64,000 bases of DNA, taken from assembly GCF_000235365.1 (NCBI RefSeq), contig NC_016454.1, forward strand, positions 186,001-250,000, read 5' to 3'. This document shows, one piece after another, positions 49,745-59,145 of the stretch (the first letter of the stretch is position 1; every line of letters begins with the position of its first letter). Below the pieces are notes generated by a model. That model saw only the letters and a list, made by a program, of their open reading frames with translations. It was not told the origin of the DNA and did no database searches. Source of the DNA: Eremothecium cymbalariae DBVPG#7215. Taxonomy: Eukaryota; Ascomycota; Saccharomycetes; Saccharomycetales; Saccharomycetaceae. Position numbers and translations under genes: made by a program.

Positions 49745-51439
49745 TCAAGGTAGAACATTTATCCACAATTTAACACTTTCTGTCTTATTCTGCTTGGAAT
49801 CCTGCATGGAGAAATCTAGACAATTCACACCCTCAGATAATCTAACATCATACCTTGGCCGCAGTTCATTATCCTCTATATTCATTGTGGGGGTTGCACT
49901 AACTTTCTCCTTGTTAACAAAGAATACAGCTGGGGAAGTTTCAGAGATCTTTGAGCATAGGCGTACTTTGAACGTGATAGCTGTTTGAATAGGTGGGAGG
50001 GTTAAAACAAATTTATTATTAGCATCGTTTAAAGTCTTGCCATCGAAATAAAATTCAACCCAGTTTTGGTTTAGCGATGGTAGCGTTCCTTGCAATGGAC
50101 GAGTTGCTTGTTCATATATAGCATTAGACGAGGAAAGTTCGATACTGTCAATCAATATGTATGACTCGGAGCTTTGTTGTGTGACAGGTGCACTTTCATT
50201 GGTGGCGGTGATGGCCGTGGCGGTGGTTGTAGTAGGAGCACTAGCAGCACTAGCAAGCGATTTTAATATATTAAATTTTACTATATCTGGCTGTTCTGAC
50301 TCCTCTGATTTGAAGCTCTTCCCCTTATCTTCTGACTTACTAGGACCCAGCAAATAGTCGCTGGGTAGGAGACTCCGATTATAGCCATTTCCCAACCCTT
50401 CATAGTGATTAAAATCATAATCATCATTGTTGTCGTCATCACTGCCATTTTCATCTTCATGCTCTGTATTAGCCAAATATTGTTCATATTCCACCTTATC
50501 ATAGTCCAATTGGATTTCCCCACGTTCACTGCTGTCCTTTAATTCAGGGAAGAAACTTTCAGACATCAATTTGTGAAATATATTTAGCAATTTTTCAGCA
50601 TCCTGATATATAAGGGTATCAGGTTCATTGAAAACTTGCGCATTCTGGAAAAGCAAATCAATATCCGCATAAAAATCATATATCTTGGAATAGTAACTCA
50701 TCTGCAAGTTGTTCTTTATCATAGTTAAAGATATCGGTTTGTGTATAACTTCATAATAATCCGGAAACTCATCCTGATTCACCAATTCCATAAATGGATG
50801 GCATAACTTTATCTTGTGATCCGTGTTCTCCGTAGGATATCCCATCACCTGAGCGACCGACTTCTCAGTCGCCTCCAACACCTGTTCTAGTAACCTCAAC
50901 AAGCGTTCCTTGATTTGATCATTGATCAAGTAATTCCTTGTAATATTTTTGGCCTTTAAAACCTCACTTTTCACATAATTAACTGCTTGCATAGAATTTT
51001 TTACAATAAGCGAATCAGTATCGTTATACGCATAACAATTCTTCCTGATCAACTCCACATCCAACAAAAATTGCTTCTCACCATCCTTATACTCATAGTC
51101 ACGATTCTTAATCTCATTGATAGAAATCGGCTGCTCGATTTTATAAAAATATCCAGGGTGAAACTTCCGGCTCGGTAACTTGATAAAATCTTTGAATATT
51201 GGCTTATAAGCCTCCACCAAATCGTCCAAAGTATACGTAATATACAAATTCAACTTCGGAATAGACCAGTCCTCATCCTTAAACAACTCCTCCTCCGGAT
51301 TTAACGGATTCCTATTATCAACGGTTGGAAGTGGTTCCTGTGCTCTCGGCTGTTTCCCTGACACATATCTTCTTTGAATTGGAACTTGCTCCACAGCAGT
51401 GTCCGCTGACTCGGAAACTTTTCTCTTCCTCGGAGGCAT
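49745..51439 (-). CDS. RSC4: RSC4, tandem-bromodomain subunit of RSC
   Basis: Subunit of the RSC chromatin remodeller that binds acetylated histone H3 Lys14 through its second bromodomain. The N-terminus is basic (MPPRKRKVSESAD). The first bromodomain is around 60-155 (KDFIKLPSRKFHPGYFYKIE, ELIRKNCYAYNDTDSLIVKN) and the second around 180-290 (PFMELVNQDEFPDYYEVIHK, DLLFQNAQVFNEPDTLIYQD). Further segments, YDFNHYEGLGNGYNRSLLPS and the C-terminal RYDVRLSEGVNCLDFS with the end LWINVLP, match Rsc4 closely. The 564 residues against 625 reflect a shorter linker. It starts the YKR008W-YKR003W block. Convergent with REC8; divergent from nothing nearby, since MEH1 is on the same strand. Confidence 0.96.
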   Translation of the reverse strand: MPPRKRKVSESADTAVEQVPIQRRYVSGKQPRAQEPLPTVDNRNPLNPEEELFKDEDWSIPKLNLYITYTLDDLVEAYKPIFKDFIKLPSRKFHPGYFYKIEQPISINEIKNRDYEYKDGEKQFLLDVELIRKNCYAYNDTDSLIVKNSMQAVNYVKSEVLKAKNITRNYLINDQIKERLLRLLEQVLEATEKSVAQVMGYPTENTDHKIKLCHPFMELVNQDEFPDYYEVIHKPISLTMIKNNLQMSYYSKIYDFYADIDLLFQNAQVFNEPDTLIYQDAEKLLNIFHKLMSESFFPELKDSSERGEIQLDYDKVEYEQYLANTEHEDENGSDDDNNDDYDFNHYEGLGNGYNRSLLPSDYLLGPSKSEDKGKSFKSEESEQPDIVKFNILKSLASAASAPTTTTATAITATNESAPVTQQSSESYILIDSIELSSSNAIYEQATRPLQGTLPSLNQNWVEFYFDGKTLNDANNKFVLTLPPIQTAITFKVRLCSKISETSPAVFFVNKEKVSATPTMNIEDNELRPRYDVRLSEGVNCLDFSMQDSKQNKTESVKLWINVLP

Positions 51440-51671
51440 TTATTACTAAATCCTAACCACAGCCTAATCTCTGATATAACCCTCTTATCCGTTCCTGATG
51501 CTTGAACTTTCCATCCAATCCATGCATTCATTTTACTAAAATGTTCAAATTTAGTTTAAACTCTTCTAAATTCCAACTAGCAACGTATACAGTGACATCG
51601 CTTTCAGGCTGCTTCCAACCTCAATGAACGATATATTATATGTATTTCGCTATTATATACTTTGAATGATG

Positions 51672-52091
51672 TTATAGGGTGACGACTAGGGGACCATTAG
51701 TATTGACCTTCAACTGTGTTTCCAACCCGTGGAATAAATCTTGATGCAATTGGCCGACCTTCGAGCGTACCTCCTTTGGAATGCGGATAGAATCCATAGT
51801 GACAAAATTGCTGCGCGAAGGGTCTTCAGACTCCAGATCTTCCAAGTCATGGCTCTGAACTACTATTCCACTGTTGCTCATCATACTAATATCAATTAAT
51901 TTATCGTTTGTGTTATTTACAATCACGGTGAGCTCCCGCTCCCTTTGCAACAATTTTTGTTGTAGTTCTTGTTCAAGGACATGGTGGTCCTCATTGGTAC
52001 TACCTTGGGAACCATAACCTAGCTGGTTATCTAAGAGAGGATCCTGTTCTCCATCACCATCGTCTGAACAGCAGCTGAATATAATGCCCAT
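51672..52091 (-). CDS. MEH1: MEH1/EGO1, lipid-anchored subunit of the EGO (Ragulator-like) complex
   Basis: Anchors the Gtr1-Gtr2 GTPases to the vacuole for TORC1 signalling. The N-terminus MGIIFSCCSDD has Gly2 for myristoylation and Cys7-Cys8 for palmitoylation, the arrangement of Meh1 and of mammalian LAMTOR1. It is followed by DPLLDNQ, a family-typical acidic/leucine motif, and a helical region (LEQELQQKLLQRERELTVIV). At 139 residues it is shorter than the 184 of S. cerevisiae, mainly in the middle. The lipidation signal fixes the ATG at 52089-52091. It lies between RSC4 and MRPL13, as YKR007W does. Confidence 0.88.
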   Translation of the reverse strand: MGIIFSCCSDDGDGEQDPLLDNQLGYGSQGSTNEDHHVLEQELQQKLLQRERELTVIVNNTNDKLIDISMMSNSGIVVQSHDLEDLESEDPSRSNFVTMDSIRIPKEVRSKVGQLHQDLFHGLETQLKVNTNGPLVVTL

Positions 52092-52234
52092 AGAAGAACG
52101 TCTAACTAGTTATACGGCTGTGGGACTGGCCTCGTGAGTTCTCGGAGCAGTAGTTCAGTCTAACCCGCTTAAAGGTTTAGAGGACCTCTTTTCTTCCAGC
52201 GGGACCATTTTGTGGTAAGCCAGGGTAACCATTT

Positions 52235-52289
52235 CACGTGATAGTCATGTGAATATCACGTGAAATGTATTGCATATTGTGATCACGTG
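52235..52289. promoter_or_regulatory. Cluster of CACGTG boxes in the MEH1-MRPL13 divergent promoter
   Basis: CACGTG at 52235-52240, 52257-52262 and 52284-52289, plus the related CATGTG at 52246-52251, all within 55 bp. Each perfect copy has T before and at least two have A after (TCACGTGA), the preferred Cbf1 context. Confidence 0.7.
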
Positions 52290-52632
52290 ATGAGGTTCTG
52301 GCAAGGGCAGTCCCGCTCTCATACAGCCTTTGGGATATAACAAAAGGCAGTAGCCCGATGGGATATTGTCGAGCATAACCATACCACTTCCAGCATGAGG
52401 AGCGCCAGCTGAATCGGTTCGCCTCTTGGGTTGTTGAGTTGTGTTTCCCCACTGCAATGTTGCAGTGTGCTTGCAAGCTCACTGAAAATTTTTATAATAT
52501 ATATATATATATATGTAATAAAAGAAAATGTACTAAAAGCATCACCTCAACAAATGATCATCGTGGGAATAAATTCCGTGAAGGTTAGTAATTTTCGGGA
52601 CGGGCGTATACTGTTGTGTTAGTATTTGCACT

Positions 52633-53376
52633 ATGGGCTTGCGTCGTCAATATGATGTAGTGAAATCAGTGAGATATTTGCATAGTAGTGGGGTTAGGCA
52701 GGACATTATATCATGGTTAACAAGAAAGAAACAGCCACCTAAGGAGGAGGTCAAGGATGTCAAGGAAGTTATGAATAGTATAGAGTCAGGCTCTACTCCT
52801 AGTATTTCTGAACCGTCGGGCAGCGCGAGGTTATCTCTTACAAATGATGATTTTATTGGGGTAGATGTGAATGAGTTGGAAAGAAAAGAACGCGAAGAGA
52901 TGCTGAAGAGTACGCCATTTAATCAATGGTTGCGTTCCCGTAAAGTTTCATCCGAGCAAGAACTTTACCAGATAGCGCTTGATGCTTATAAAGTTGCGTT
53001 TGAGGCTTCTCCTAATGATAGAGAGGCTTTGGATAGGCCGTTTCCTGATTTAGTAAGCAAGTTTAAATTTTCCAAGTATCTTCAATCGAAAACAGGTTAT
53101 ATGCTTCCTGATTATAAACTGACTACGTTATCGACACCTTTGAAACTTGTCGAATGGTATGAAGTGGAGGTATTGACTGGGAAACGGTTGAAGTTCAATG
53201 AGGCTGAACCAAATGCAATTGATCTGTCTAATGTGGAGTTACCTGCAAACGTGTATGTCGATCAGTCTGCTACTGTGAAGGATCGGAAGCGCACCTTCAA
53301 CAAGATATTGCGTGAAGTTGAAGCTTTGGAGTCAGGTAGGCTTCAACAAGCAATTGAAAAGGCAAAGAACGATTGA
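52633..53376 (+). CDS. MRPL13: MRPL13, mitochondrial large ribosomal subunit protein mL50
   Basis: Protein of the mitochondrial 54S subunit. The N-terminus MGLRRQYDVVKSVRYLHSSG is a basic amphipathic import signal. The conserved core lies in the C-half: FSKYLQSKTGYMLPDYKLTT, then STPLKLVEWYEVEVLTGKRL, and NVELPANVYV, which fits the mL50 fold in which a mature strand is followed by an L-P-x-N-V-Y segment. The 247 residues agree with the 264 of S. cerevisiae. The identification rests on this pattern together with the exact position YKR006C in the block RSC4-MEH1-MRPL13-YKR005C-ECM9-OSH6. The ATG at 52633 follows the CACGTG cluster by about 340 bp. Confidence 0.85.
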   Translation: MGLRRQYDVVKSVRYLHSSGVRQDIISWLTRKKQPPKEEVKDVKEVMNSIESGSTPSISEPSGSARLSLTNDDFIGVDVNELERKEREEMLKSTPFNQWLRSRKVSSEQELYQIALDAYKVAFEASPNDREALDRPFPDLVSKFKFSKYLQSKTGYMLPDYKLTTLSTPLKLVEWYEVEVLTGKRLKFNEAEPNAIDLSNVELPANVYVDQSATVKDRKRTFNKILREVEALESGRLQQAIEKAKND

Positions 53377-53529
53377 GGTGGGCAGTTTTTATGTTGTTGC
53401 ACAATATATTAATACGTTTTAAAGCTGTCCTCATGGTCTTGACATTTGCGGACTGTAACATACCACACGTCACTGACTATTATTGTACATCATCACCAAT
53501 GAAACTGTAGAATGGCAGAACGAAGCCTA

Positions 53530-53539
53530 CATGTAAATA
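53530..53539 (+). promoter_or_regulatory. Puf3-type motif downstream of MRPL13
   Basis: CATGTAAATA, a full Puf3 consensus, lies 153 bp after the MRPL13 stop, within reach of a normal 3' untranslated region. Puf3 binds mRNAs of mitochondrial ribosomal proteins in S. cerevisiae. Confidence 0.5.
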
Positions 53540-53781
53540 GCAATACCAAAAGATAACTTATGAGGTGGTTCAACATCCCATTGACCTTACTTAATCTACT
53601 ACCTAGCAAACTAGCATATGGACGTTGTTATGATGGATATAAGAGGTCATGTGACATTTTAATGATGTTACCTCGTTACTCTCTCTCTTCCTTGGCGGCA
53701 AAATCCAGTATAAAACTAAGAGTTAGTTGAACTTTGTGATACTATCAATCAAATATATGAATCAAACTACTACACTAAAGT

Positions 53782-55038
53782 ATGATTCAGGGTTTATACC
53801 GCTTATTCTTCATTAATGTTTGTATGTCGTTGGGCTTGGGCAGGTGTCAACTGCAATATAGCCTTAGCAACTGTCCCTCCATTCAGAATGAGTTGCTTGC
53901 ATTGAACATCAGTCTGGGAAACTGTTCTGAAGATCTTACCGATTGTTTGATGAATGAATTTTCTGCATCGAACGCACTATGTGCTACTTGTATCATTGTT
54001 TCAAATGATCTTCAAAGGGAATCGATTTGTGAGTGTCTTCAATGCTTAATCAACACTTTAGCGACTAAATGCAGCAAGGCTCACTGCGCTGGTTCCAGAA
54101 CAACAGGACTGGTGTACAAATTAAGCCAGAAATTTGATAATTCTCTTCCAAAGGCTTTGCCTTTGGTTAGCGAGCCTGTCCACGAGCTTCAATATGTTGC
54201 AGATTCAAACAATGTTATTCGTCGTGGGATATTTACTGGAGAGCGGTATAGCTTAATTAATGCACTATTAGAAGCTCTTGGTCACAAAGTTGTTAATAAA
54301 GAGGAAGGGATGTGGTACTTTGAACTCGATTCATTACCAAATGTGGAGTCTATTAAGGCTCCTTCCGACAAAACTTACACTAATACAGTAACTACGGGCA
54401 AGGTGACTGAAAGCCACACCCTCTCAATGCACAATAGTGAATCGGTATTCAATATCGTTAACAAAGCTTCAAGTCCTATATTTACTGCCTCCCTATCTAT
54501 AGAATCCTCACACAAGCAATCCAAGCCTCAGTTAACTTCCAGTGTAATTGATCTAACTTACGCACCAATCGAAGTGGTAAATGCGGCCACGACCAATATG
54601 GTGGGGACACGGTATGCTCCGTACGTCACTGGGCCTACCAAAATCGCTCCCGATGAGAGCACAAGGTTTGCCATGCGCACCAAGGCATATCCTTCAGAGG
54701 CTACAAAGATACCCTTCTTATCAAGTTCCACTACTTCCAGCGAATCTAAAGCATTCATCATCTCGATTGCTGCTGCTACATTTGCTACATTTAGCATTTT
54801 CGCCATTTCCGATATATCAACAACTGTCGATAGTTTAAAACAAGAGGGCTTTGAACCATGTTTGGAAGTCGATGCCATTTTTCATCCCGCATCATATAAC
54901 GACGAATCTGATATCAACGAATTTACCGACAGTGAGGTAGACAATGAAGTAATGCGTACACTACCTGTCCCTGTTCCTCATTCGACACATTCGTTTACAG
55001 AAATCGCTGACACTATCCATAAAATGAATTTTACCTAA
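53782..55038 (+). CDS. Putative secreted or membrane protein, YKR005C position
   Basis: Protein of unknown function. It has a hydrophobic N-terminus (MIQGLYRLFFINVCMSLGLG) that looks like a signal sequence, then a Cys-rich segment (about residues 30-115) with a dozen cysteines, including CATCIIVSNDLQRESICECL and CLINTLATKCSKAHC, probably disulfide-bonded. A Ser/Thr-rich stretch follows, then a hydrophobic segment AFIISIAAATFATFSIFAIS near residue 335 and an acidic tail of about 70 residues. The architecture suggests a type I membrane protein with an extracellular Cys domain. It lies between MRPL13 and ECM9, exactly where YKR005C is in S. cerevisiae, so I take it as that orthologue by position; sequence alone does not name it. 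Confidence 0.75.
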   Translation: MIQGLYRLFFINVCMSLGLGRCQLQYSLSNCPSIQNELLALNISLGNCSEDLTDCLMNEFSASNALCATCIIVSNDLQRESICECLQCLINTLATKCSKAHCAGSRTTGLVYKLSQKFDNSLPKALPLVSEPVHELQYVADSNNVIRRGIFTGERYSLINALLEALGHKVVNKEEGMWYFELDSLPNVESIKAPSDKTYTNTVTTGKVTESHTLSMHNSESVFNIVNKASSPIFTASLSIESSHKQSKPQLTSSVIDLTYAPIEVVNAATTNMVGTRYAPYVTGPTKIAPDESTRFAMRTKAYPSEATKIPFLSSSTTSSESKAFIISIAAATFATFSIFAISDISTTVDSLKQEGFEPCLEVDAIFHPASYNDESDINEFTDSEVDNEVMRTLPVPVPHSTHSFTEIADTIHKMNFT

Positions 55039-55177
55039 AATTAAGTAGCTCTTTTATTTGTTATGTCTTGAATAATTCCTTTAAAGAAAACTCCCGCGCT
55101 GAAAGTTCTCACGCTTCCATGTATCTGTTTAATTCATAGACAAGAGAACCATTACGAATGTATACGATAACCTCTAG

Positions 55178-56263
55178 ATGGCGCTCGAACTAACAGGGAA
55201 ACTGTATAGTTTAATTACTTCGGAAAATCAGCAAGATGTTAGACTTCTTGTATATCCTGATCAGCCTGACTATCCTCCTATTACCGTTATTCCAAGTGAT
55301 TATTATGTTGAAATTATATGCTTCAAGAGTACATACCGTCAAATTTTTGAGGAATGCCACCAAGAGTTCACTAAGTATCTTGATGAAGGTTTGGATTCGG
55401 TAATAGATCCATACTTAATTACAATAGGACTGCTGTTCACCTCATTTGAAAACCGTTCAATATTGAACTTGCACGAATCGTTGTTCTCCAACGCTTTAAA
55501 TTCGGAGAATCCTTGTCAAAAGTTACAACGGGAAATCAAGATTATAGAGACAATACTTAGCTGTAATATCAACAGCTTAAATAAGTCATCCTCCTTGTGG
55601 CTATGGTACCGGAAGCTTATAGTGTTGAAAAGGGAACGCTTCCGTGATGCTTCACTACGGGTTGTTGAAGTTTGCACAAGGTCCGCCGCTTTGCATAGTG
55701 CAAATTACTATTGCTGGAACTTTTTGCGTTGGTACTATGACATTTCATTAACTGATCTGGAGGAGAGAAAGTCATTGAGAAGTAGTATTAGTGGGTTTGC
55801 CTTTTCCCACTTGACGGATGCATCAGCGTGGGATGCCCTTGCCCATGTATACAGTTTTTCGGGGGACTATAACAGATCTGACTATGAAAGACTAGTCAGG
55901 CGTTTCAATATGACCACTGTTATAGATTGGGGCAGCGAAAAAGGAGCTTGCGATTTAGAAGATGAATTGACCAGTCTCATATATAAACTAATAGATTTCA
56001 TCGATATGTTTGAAGTATGTGAGTGGGCGCCATTTCGTTGTCTGCATATTTTGGTCAGTCTACAGCCAATAGAAAAATTAAAACCAGGAATCTTTTCTCA
56101 TTGGATTGAAAAGGTAAGCCAGCCTAAAGATATCAAACTCCTTCGTGGAAACCCTGTACTGCTGGAGGGATATGATGATACTGATATTCTGAGGACAACC
56201 AAGTACAAAAATTTAGCACTAAAGTATAGACTTCTGGATAAAATATTTGATTTAAATAATTAA
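55178..56263 (+). CDS. ECM9: ECM9, prenyltransferase-alpha-like protein
   Basis: Weakly related to the alpha subunits of protein prenyltransferases. The repeat pattern is visible as helical hairpins with the typical Trp: SLWLWYRKLIVLKRERFRDA, HSANYYCWNFLRWYYDI and DASAWDALAHVYSFSGDYN. Catalysis would belong to a beta subunit, so the role here is unclear; ECM9 mutants of S. cerevisiae have cell-wall phenotypes. At 361 residues it agrees with 377 in S. cerevisiae. The position between the YKR005C-type gene and OSH6 is that of YKR004C, which in S. cerevisiae carries an intron near the 3' end; here the frame is continuous, and no intron consensus was noticed. Confidence 0.8.
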   Translation: MALELTGKLYSLITSENQQDVRLLVYPDQPDYPPITVIPSDYYVEIICFKSTYRQIFEECHQEFTKYLDEGLDSVIDPYLITIGLLFTSFENRSILNLHESLFSNALNSENPCQKLQREIKIIETILSCNINSLNKSSSLWLWYRKLIVLKRERFRDASLRVVEVCTRSAALHSANYYCWNFLRWYYDISLTDLEERKSLRSSISGFAFSHLTDASAWDALAHVYSFSGDYNRSDYERLVRRFNMTTVIDWGSEKGACDLEDELTSLIYKLIDFIDMFEVCEWAPFRCLHILVSLQPIEKLKPGIFSHWIEKVSQPKDIKLLRGNPVLLEGYDDTDILRTTKYKNLALKYRLLDKIFDLNN

Positions 56264-56481
56264 ATGGTATTAACACTATGTAGTAATCTAAAATGTTTAT
56301 ATTTCGAATGTTAAACACGAATTGATTTTCATAGTAGTAAATCCAGACACAATATCGGTGTTGTAGTTAACACCAATGCATGCAAAGAGAACAGTTAAAA
56401 GACAAAGAATCTCCAAACGGTGAAACAGCTAAAATATTGTGGTATAGTATTAGAGCCTGGAGAAAATTATTCTTAATTACA

Positions 56482-57837
56482 TCATTCCCTTTGTTGTAAC
56501 TCATGTTTTTCATATGCCGGGATACCGAACTTTTCAGTAAAGAACTGGCCTGGTAAAATCGGTGCAATTTCCAGGATTGCTCTGATCTGAGCTTCGTGGT
56601 CATCGCCTAAGGGGATATTCTTGTATATATAGTACTCCAAATCTTCACCCAATGTAGAAGGTCTAAATAACTTTGGATGGAACTCAACTCCATCCTCGGC
56701 TCTCTTTTTAGCCAAGGCCCTTTGGTAATCTTCAATTTTAAACTTTTCTTCGGTAGCAACCTTATGGTCACGAACGGCAAGTGCATCAGTGACCTTCTTC
56801 CACAGCTTTCTGGATTCAAACTCACCTTGTTCTTCCAAGGGTCGAACCTTTGGTTTAAGTGAATTCCCTAAGCGGACATCAAATAACACTTTGGGGGTAG
56901 CATTTTTAGTCCTTAAATCTTTAATATACATGACATCATTCCACTTCCCAGTAATCTCATAAAAAGAATTGTCATTATAGTCTTTAACAACACCTTCAAT
57001 AGCATCGTACGTACCAGATATAAACCCCTTTGTTTTAAACTCAATATCAACGTGATAGTTGGGACCTTTGATTATCATATGATCACCAAGCTCTAGCCTC
57101 ATTTTCCCAAATAAGATGCCGCGAGCATACATATTAGGTTGAGTCAGGGTATACTTCTCAGGCTTACCTGTGGCTGGGTCAATAATATCTAAAAACTGGA
57201 GAACAGATAACCCCTCCATCATAGCAGCCGTGGAATTGCCCAAGAACCTTGACCTTGGAATTGTAGTACCATCTACTCTGATATTTGACTCGGGAATCAT
57301 GTAGAAATATAACGACTTAGGGGGGTGATGACTTGTCTGTTCTGCTACGTAGAACGCCTGCTGCTTATTAGGCAAGTCCCAATAAGCAGTGAAGTACTCA
57401 CCAAGCACCGGATTCAATGGTTTCTTCACAGCCTTAGGTGCTATGTGCCATCCTGCTAAGTACCACTTCACAATCTTAACGAACCTCTCCAACTCATCAG
57501 GCTCAGAATGAGCATCTATTATAATATCTGGGTACTGTAACTGATTTGTGATCCTTTCTAACATAGACTTCTTCTCAAGAATAAATGTCGGTAAAGTAAT
57601 CCTAGTCAAGTCCGAACCTGGCTTCAATTGCGAAATAATACTCAAGATGATATTTTGTCCTGACTCATCATTCTCATCTATATCATCTGTGTCGAGCGAC
57701 TGACCTTGAGAAGCGCATTTCCCCACCGAACAACTAGCACTCCCTACACTCCCAGTAACATCCCCCTCTGAGTCGGGAGCACCAGATGTACCAGACGTAT
57801 GCACACTCAAACTCTTCAGTGCCTTGGATATAGCCAT
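56482..57837 (-). CDS. OSH6: OSH6/OSH7, phosphatidylserine-PI4P exchange protein
   Basis: Oxysterol-binding-protein family member that carries phosphatidylserine from the ER to the plasma membrane in exchange for PI4P. The domain starts at DIDENDESGQNIILSIISQL and has LPTFILEKKSMLER, KPLNPVLGEYFTAYWDLPNK and the OSBP signature EQTSHHPP, which binds PI4P. In S. cerevisiae the signature is followed by ECAYFYMIPES; here by KSLYFYMIPES. The 451 residues from the ATG at 57835-57837 agree with Osh6 (448); no earlier ATG is in frame. The Ser/Thr-rich N-terminus differs. It is the unduplicated type of OSH6 (YKR003W) and OSH7. It ends the YKR block. Confidence 0.96.
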   Translation of the reverse strand: MAISKALKSLSVHTSGTSGAPDSEGDVTGSVGSASCSVGKCASQGQSLDTDDIDENDESGQNIILSIISQLKPGSDLTRITLPTFILEKKSMLERITNQLQYPDIIIDAHSEPDELERFVKIVKWYLAGWHIAPKAVKKPLNPVLGEYFTAYWDLPNKQQAFYVAEQTSHHPPKSLYFYMIPESNIRVDGTTIPRSRFLGNSTAAMMEGLSVLQFLDIIDPATGKPEKYTLTQPNMYARGILFGKMRLELGDHMIIKGPNYHVDIEFKTKGFISGTYDAIEGVVKDYNDNSFYEITGKWNDVMYIKDLRTKNATPKVLFDVRLGNSLKPKVRPLEEQGEFESRKLWKKVTDALAVRDHKVATEEKFKIEDYQRALAKKRAEDGVEFHPKLFRPSTLGEDLEYYIYKNIPLGDDHEAQIRAILEIAPILPGQFFTEKFGIPAYEKHELQQRE

Positions 57838-58495
57838 GCCTGCTTCTTTCTTTCCCTCTCTTACACTGCTTGCTATTCTCACCAATAGACACAATAATCA
57901 AACAAAAAATACCAGTCCCTTTAAGCTACAATATTATCCTGAATTCTCTTGATCAACCCTACCAATATTTATGTTGTCTAAATGATGTGCTGTTATTCTG
58001 CTACGAGCTTCACCGTGAGGGGATTCACTTGCCCACGAATTAAAATCGGCCTTTTTGAACTACCAACCAACAAACTCAGAAAGCTTTTAATACAACTATT
58101 TCTTACTGTTTCTACCTTAAGAACCAATTCTTATTTATCTAAAACTGTCGACAAAGAAATAAATTTCACTTTTAAGAAACCAAACTTGACTTTTCTTTAT
58201 TCGAACCCAATATTATATAATGCTCTTTAGCTGCCAAGCTTCATTCCAGCAATTTTGCTAAACAAGAATATAAACCAGCGAGTTTAACATTATGCTACGG
58301 AATAATGAATACAGCTTTTACACGCTATTCGTATGGATGCAGTTATAGTTTCGTCCTTTGTCCTTTATATAACAATCCATTTTGGGAAGACAATCGATAA
58401 TGCGCCTTTATACGTCTTATCGTATTGTTCACGTGACTGAAAATCCACGAGTATAAATTCGCCTGAAAAATGCTGGCGAGCAGTTGAAAGTTTTG
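57838..58495. other. Intergenic: OSH6 promoter and tRNA-Gln upstream region
   Basis: AT-rich. An 82-codon ATG frame at 57982-58230 has no recognisable feature and is probably chance. A CACGTG lies at about 58429-58434. Confidence 0.5.
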
Positions 58496-58624
58496 GGTTG
58501 CGTAGTGTAGAGGTTATCACTGTGGATTCTGAAGAGTTGTAACTCGTCTCTGCACTGCTTCTTCTGGGGCAGTTCCGGATTAGGAACATTCCACTAACCT
58601 CGGTTCGAATCCGAGCGCGACCAG
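58496..58624 (+). tRNA. tRNA-Gln(CTG) with a 57-nt intron
   Basis: Acceptor GGTTGCG pairs with CGCGACC (one wobble), the D arm is GTGT...TCAC, the anticodon stem GTGGA/TCCAC encloses TTCTGA + T with anticodon CTG (58529-58531), the T arm is CTCGG/CCGAG with TTCGAAT, and the discriminator is A. The intron at 58533-58589 begins after position 37, as in all yeast tRNA introns, and contains CAG (in GGGGCAGTT), able to pair with the anticodon as in pre-tRNAs. The mature form has 72 nt. A TTTTT terminator is at 58632-58636. The S. cerevisiae tRNA-Gln(CUG) has no intron. Confidence 0.9.
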
Positions 58625-59145
58625 GTTTAATTTTTCAGATCTTTGGGCAGCGCGTACACGCAGGGTCTTATTACGTAACATTAGTGATCATAGGTGTGGC
58701 TTTTTATTTATTTAGTTTGAGGTCTGAGACGACATATGACAGGATAATAAGAGTGGGAGCTACCAAAGTCACTCTTGGGGATGGTAGCGGTGGTCTAGAT
58801 TGTGTAATGTAAGTTTTGGACAGGTTTATGAACATGCTAAAGGTTACACAGAAAATAATAATAGAATAGAAAAGTGACTAGTGCAAAGTTACGTAACAGT
58901 TGGGATTCCGGCAAGAAATGGGTTAAGAGGAAAGAACAGGGAGATGATTTGTTTGGTTGGTATATCGTGTGCAAATAAGATGAAGGTGTTGATGGGCAGA
59001 CGCCCATCAACACCTTCATCTTGAGCGTATATACAGACATAACTCTCTTTCTCTCCACGTCTAGTCCCTCCTGCCTGTTAGTGGTGATCAATCGTACTTT
59101 TTGGTTTGGTAATTTGACTTTTATATTTGATCGTTGTCTTTTTTC
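58625..59145. other. Intergenic between tRNA-Gln and the eIF2A 3' end
   Basis: No gene seen. It contains the perfect 21-bp hairpin described separately. Confidence 0.55.
58977..59022. repeat. Perfect 21-bp inverted repeat with 4-nt loop
   Basis: Bases 58977-58997 are the exact reverse complement of 59002-59022, with AGAC (58998-59001) between. The arm contains GAAGGTGTTGATGGGC. It lies 124 bp beyond the eIF2A stop codon, so it may be in that gene's 3' untranslated region. Confidence 0.97.

Noticed and set aside
57982..58230. 82-codon ATG frame between OSH6 and tRNA-Gln
   Set aside because: AT-rich, with no signal, membrane segment or recognisable motif; a frame of this length is expected by chance here.
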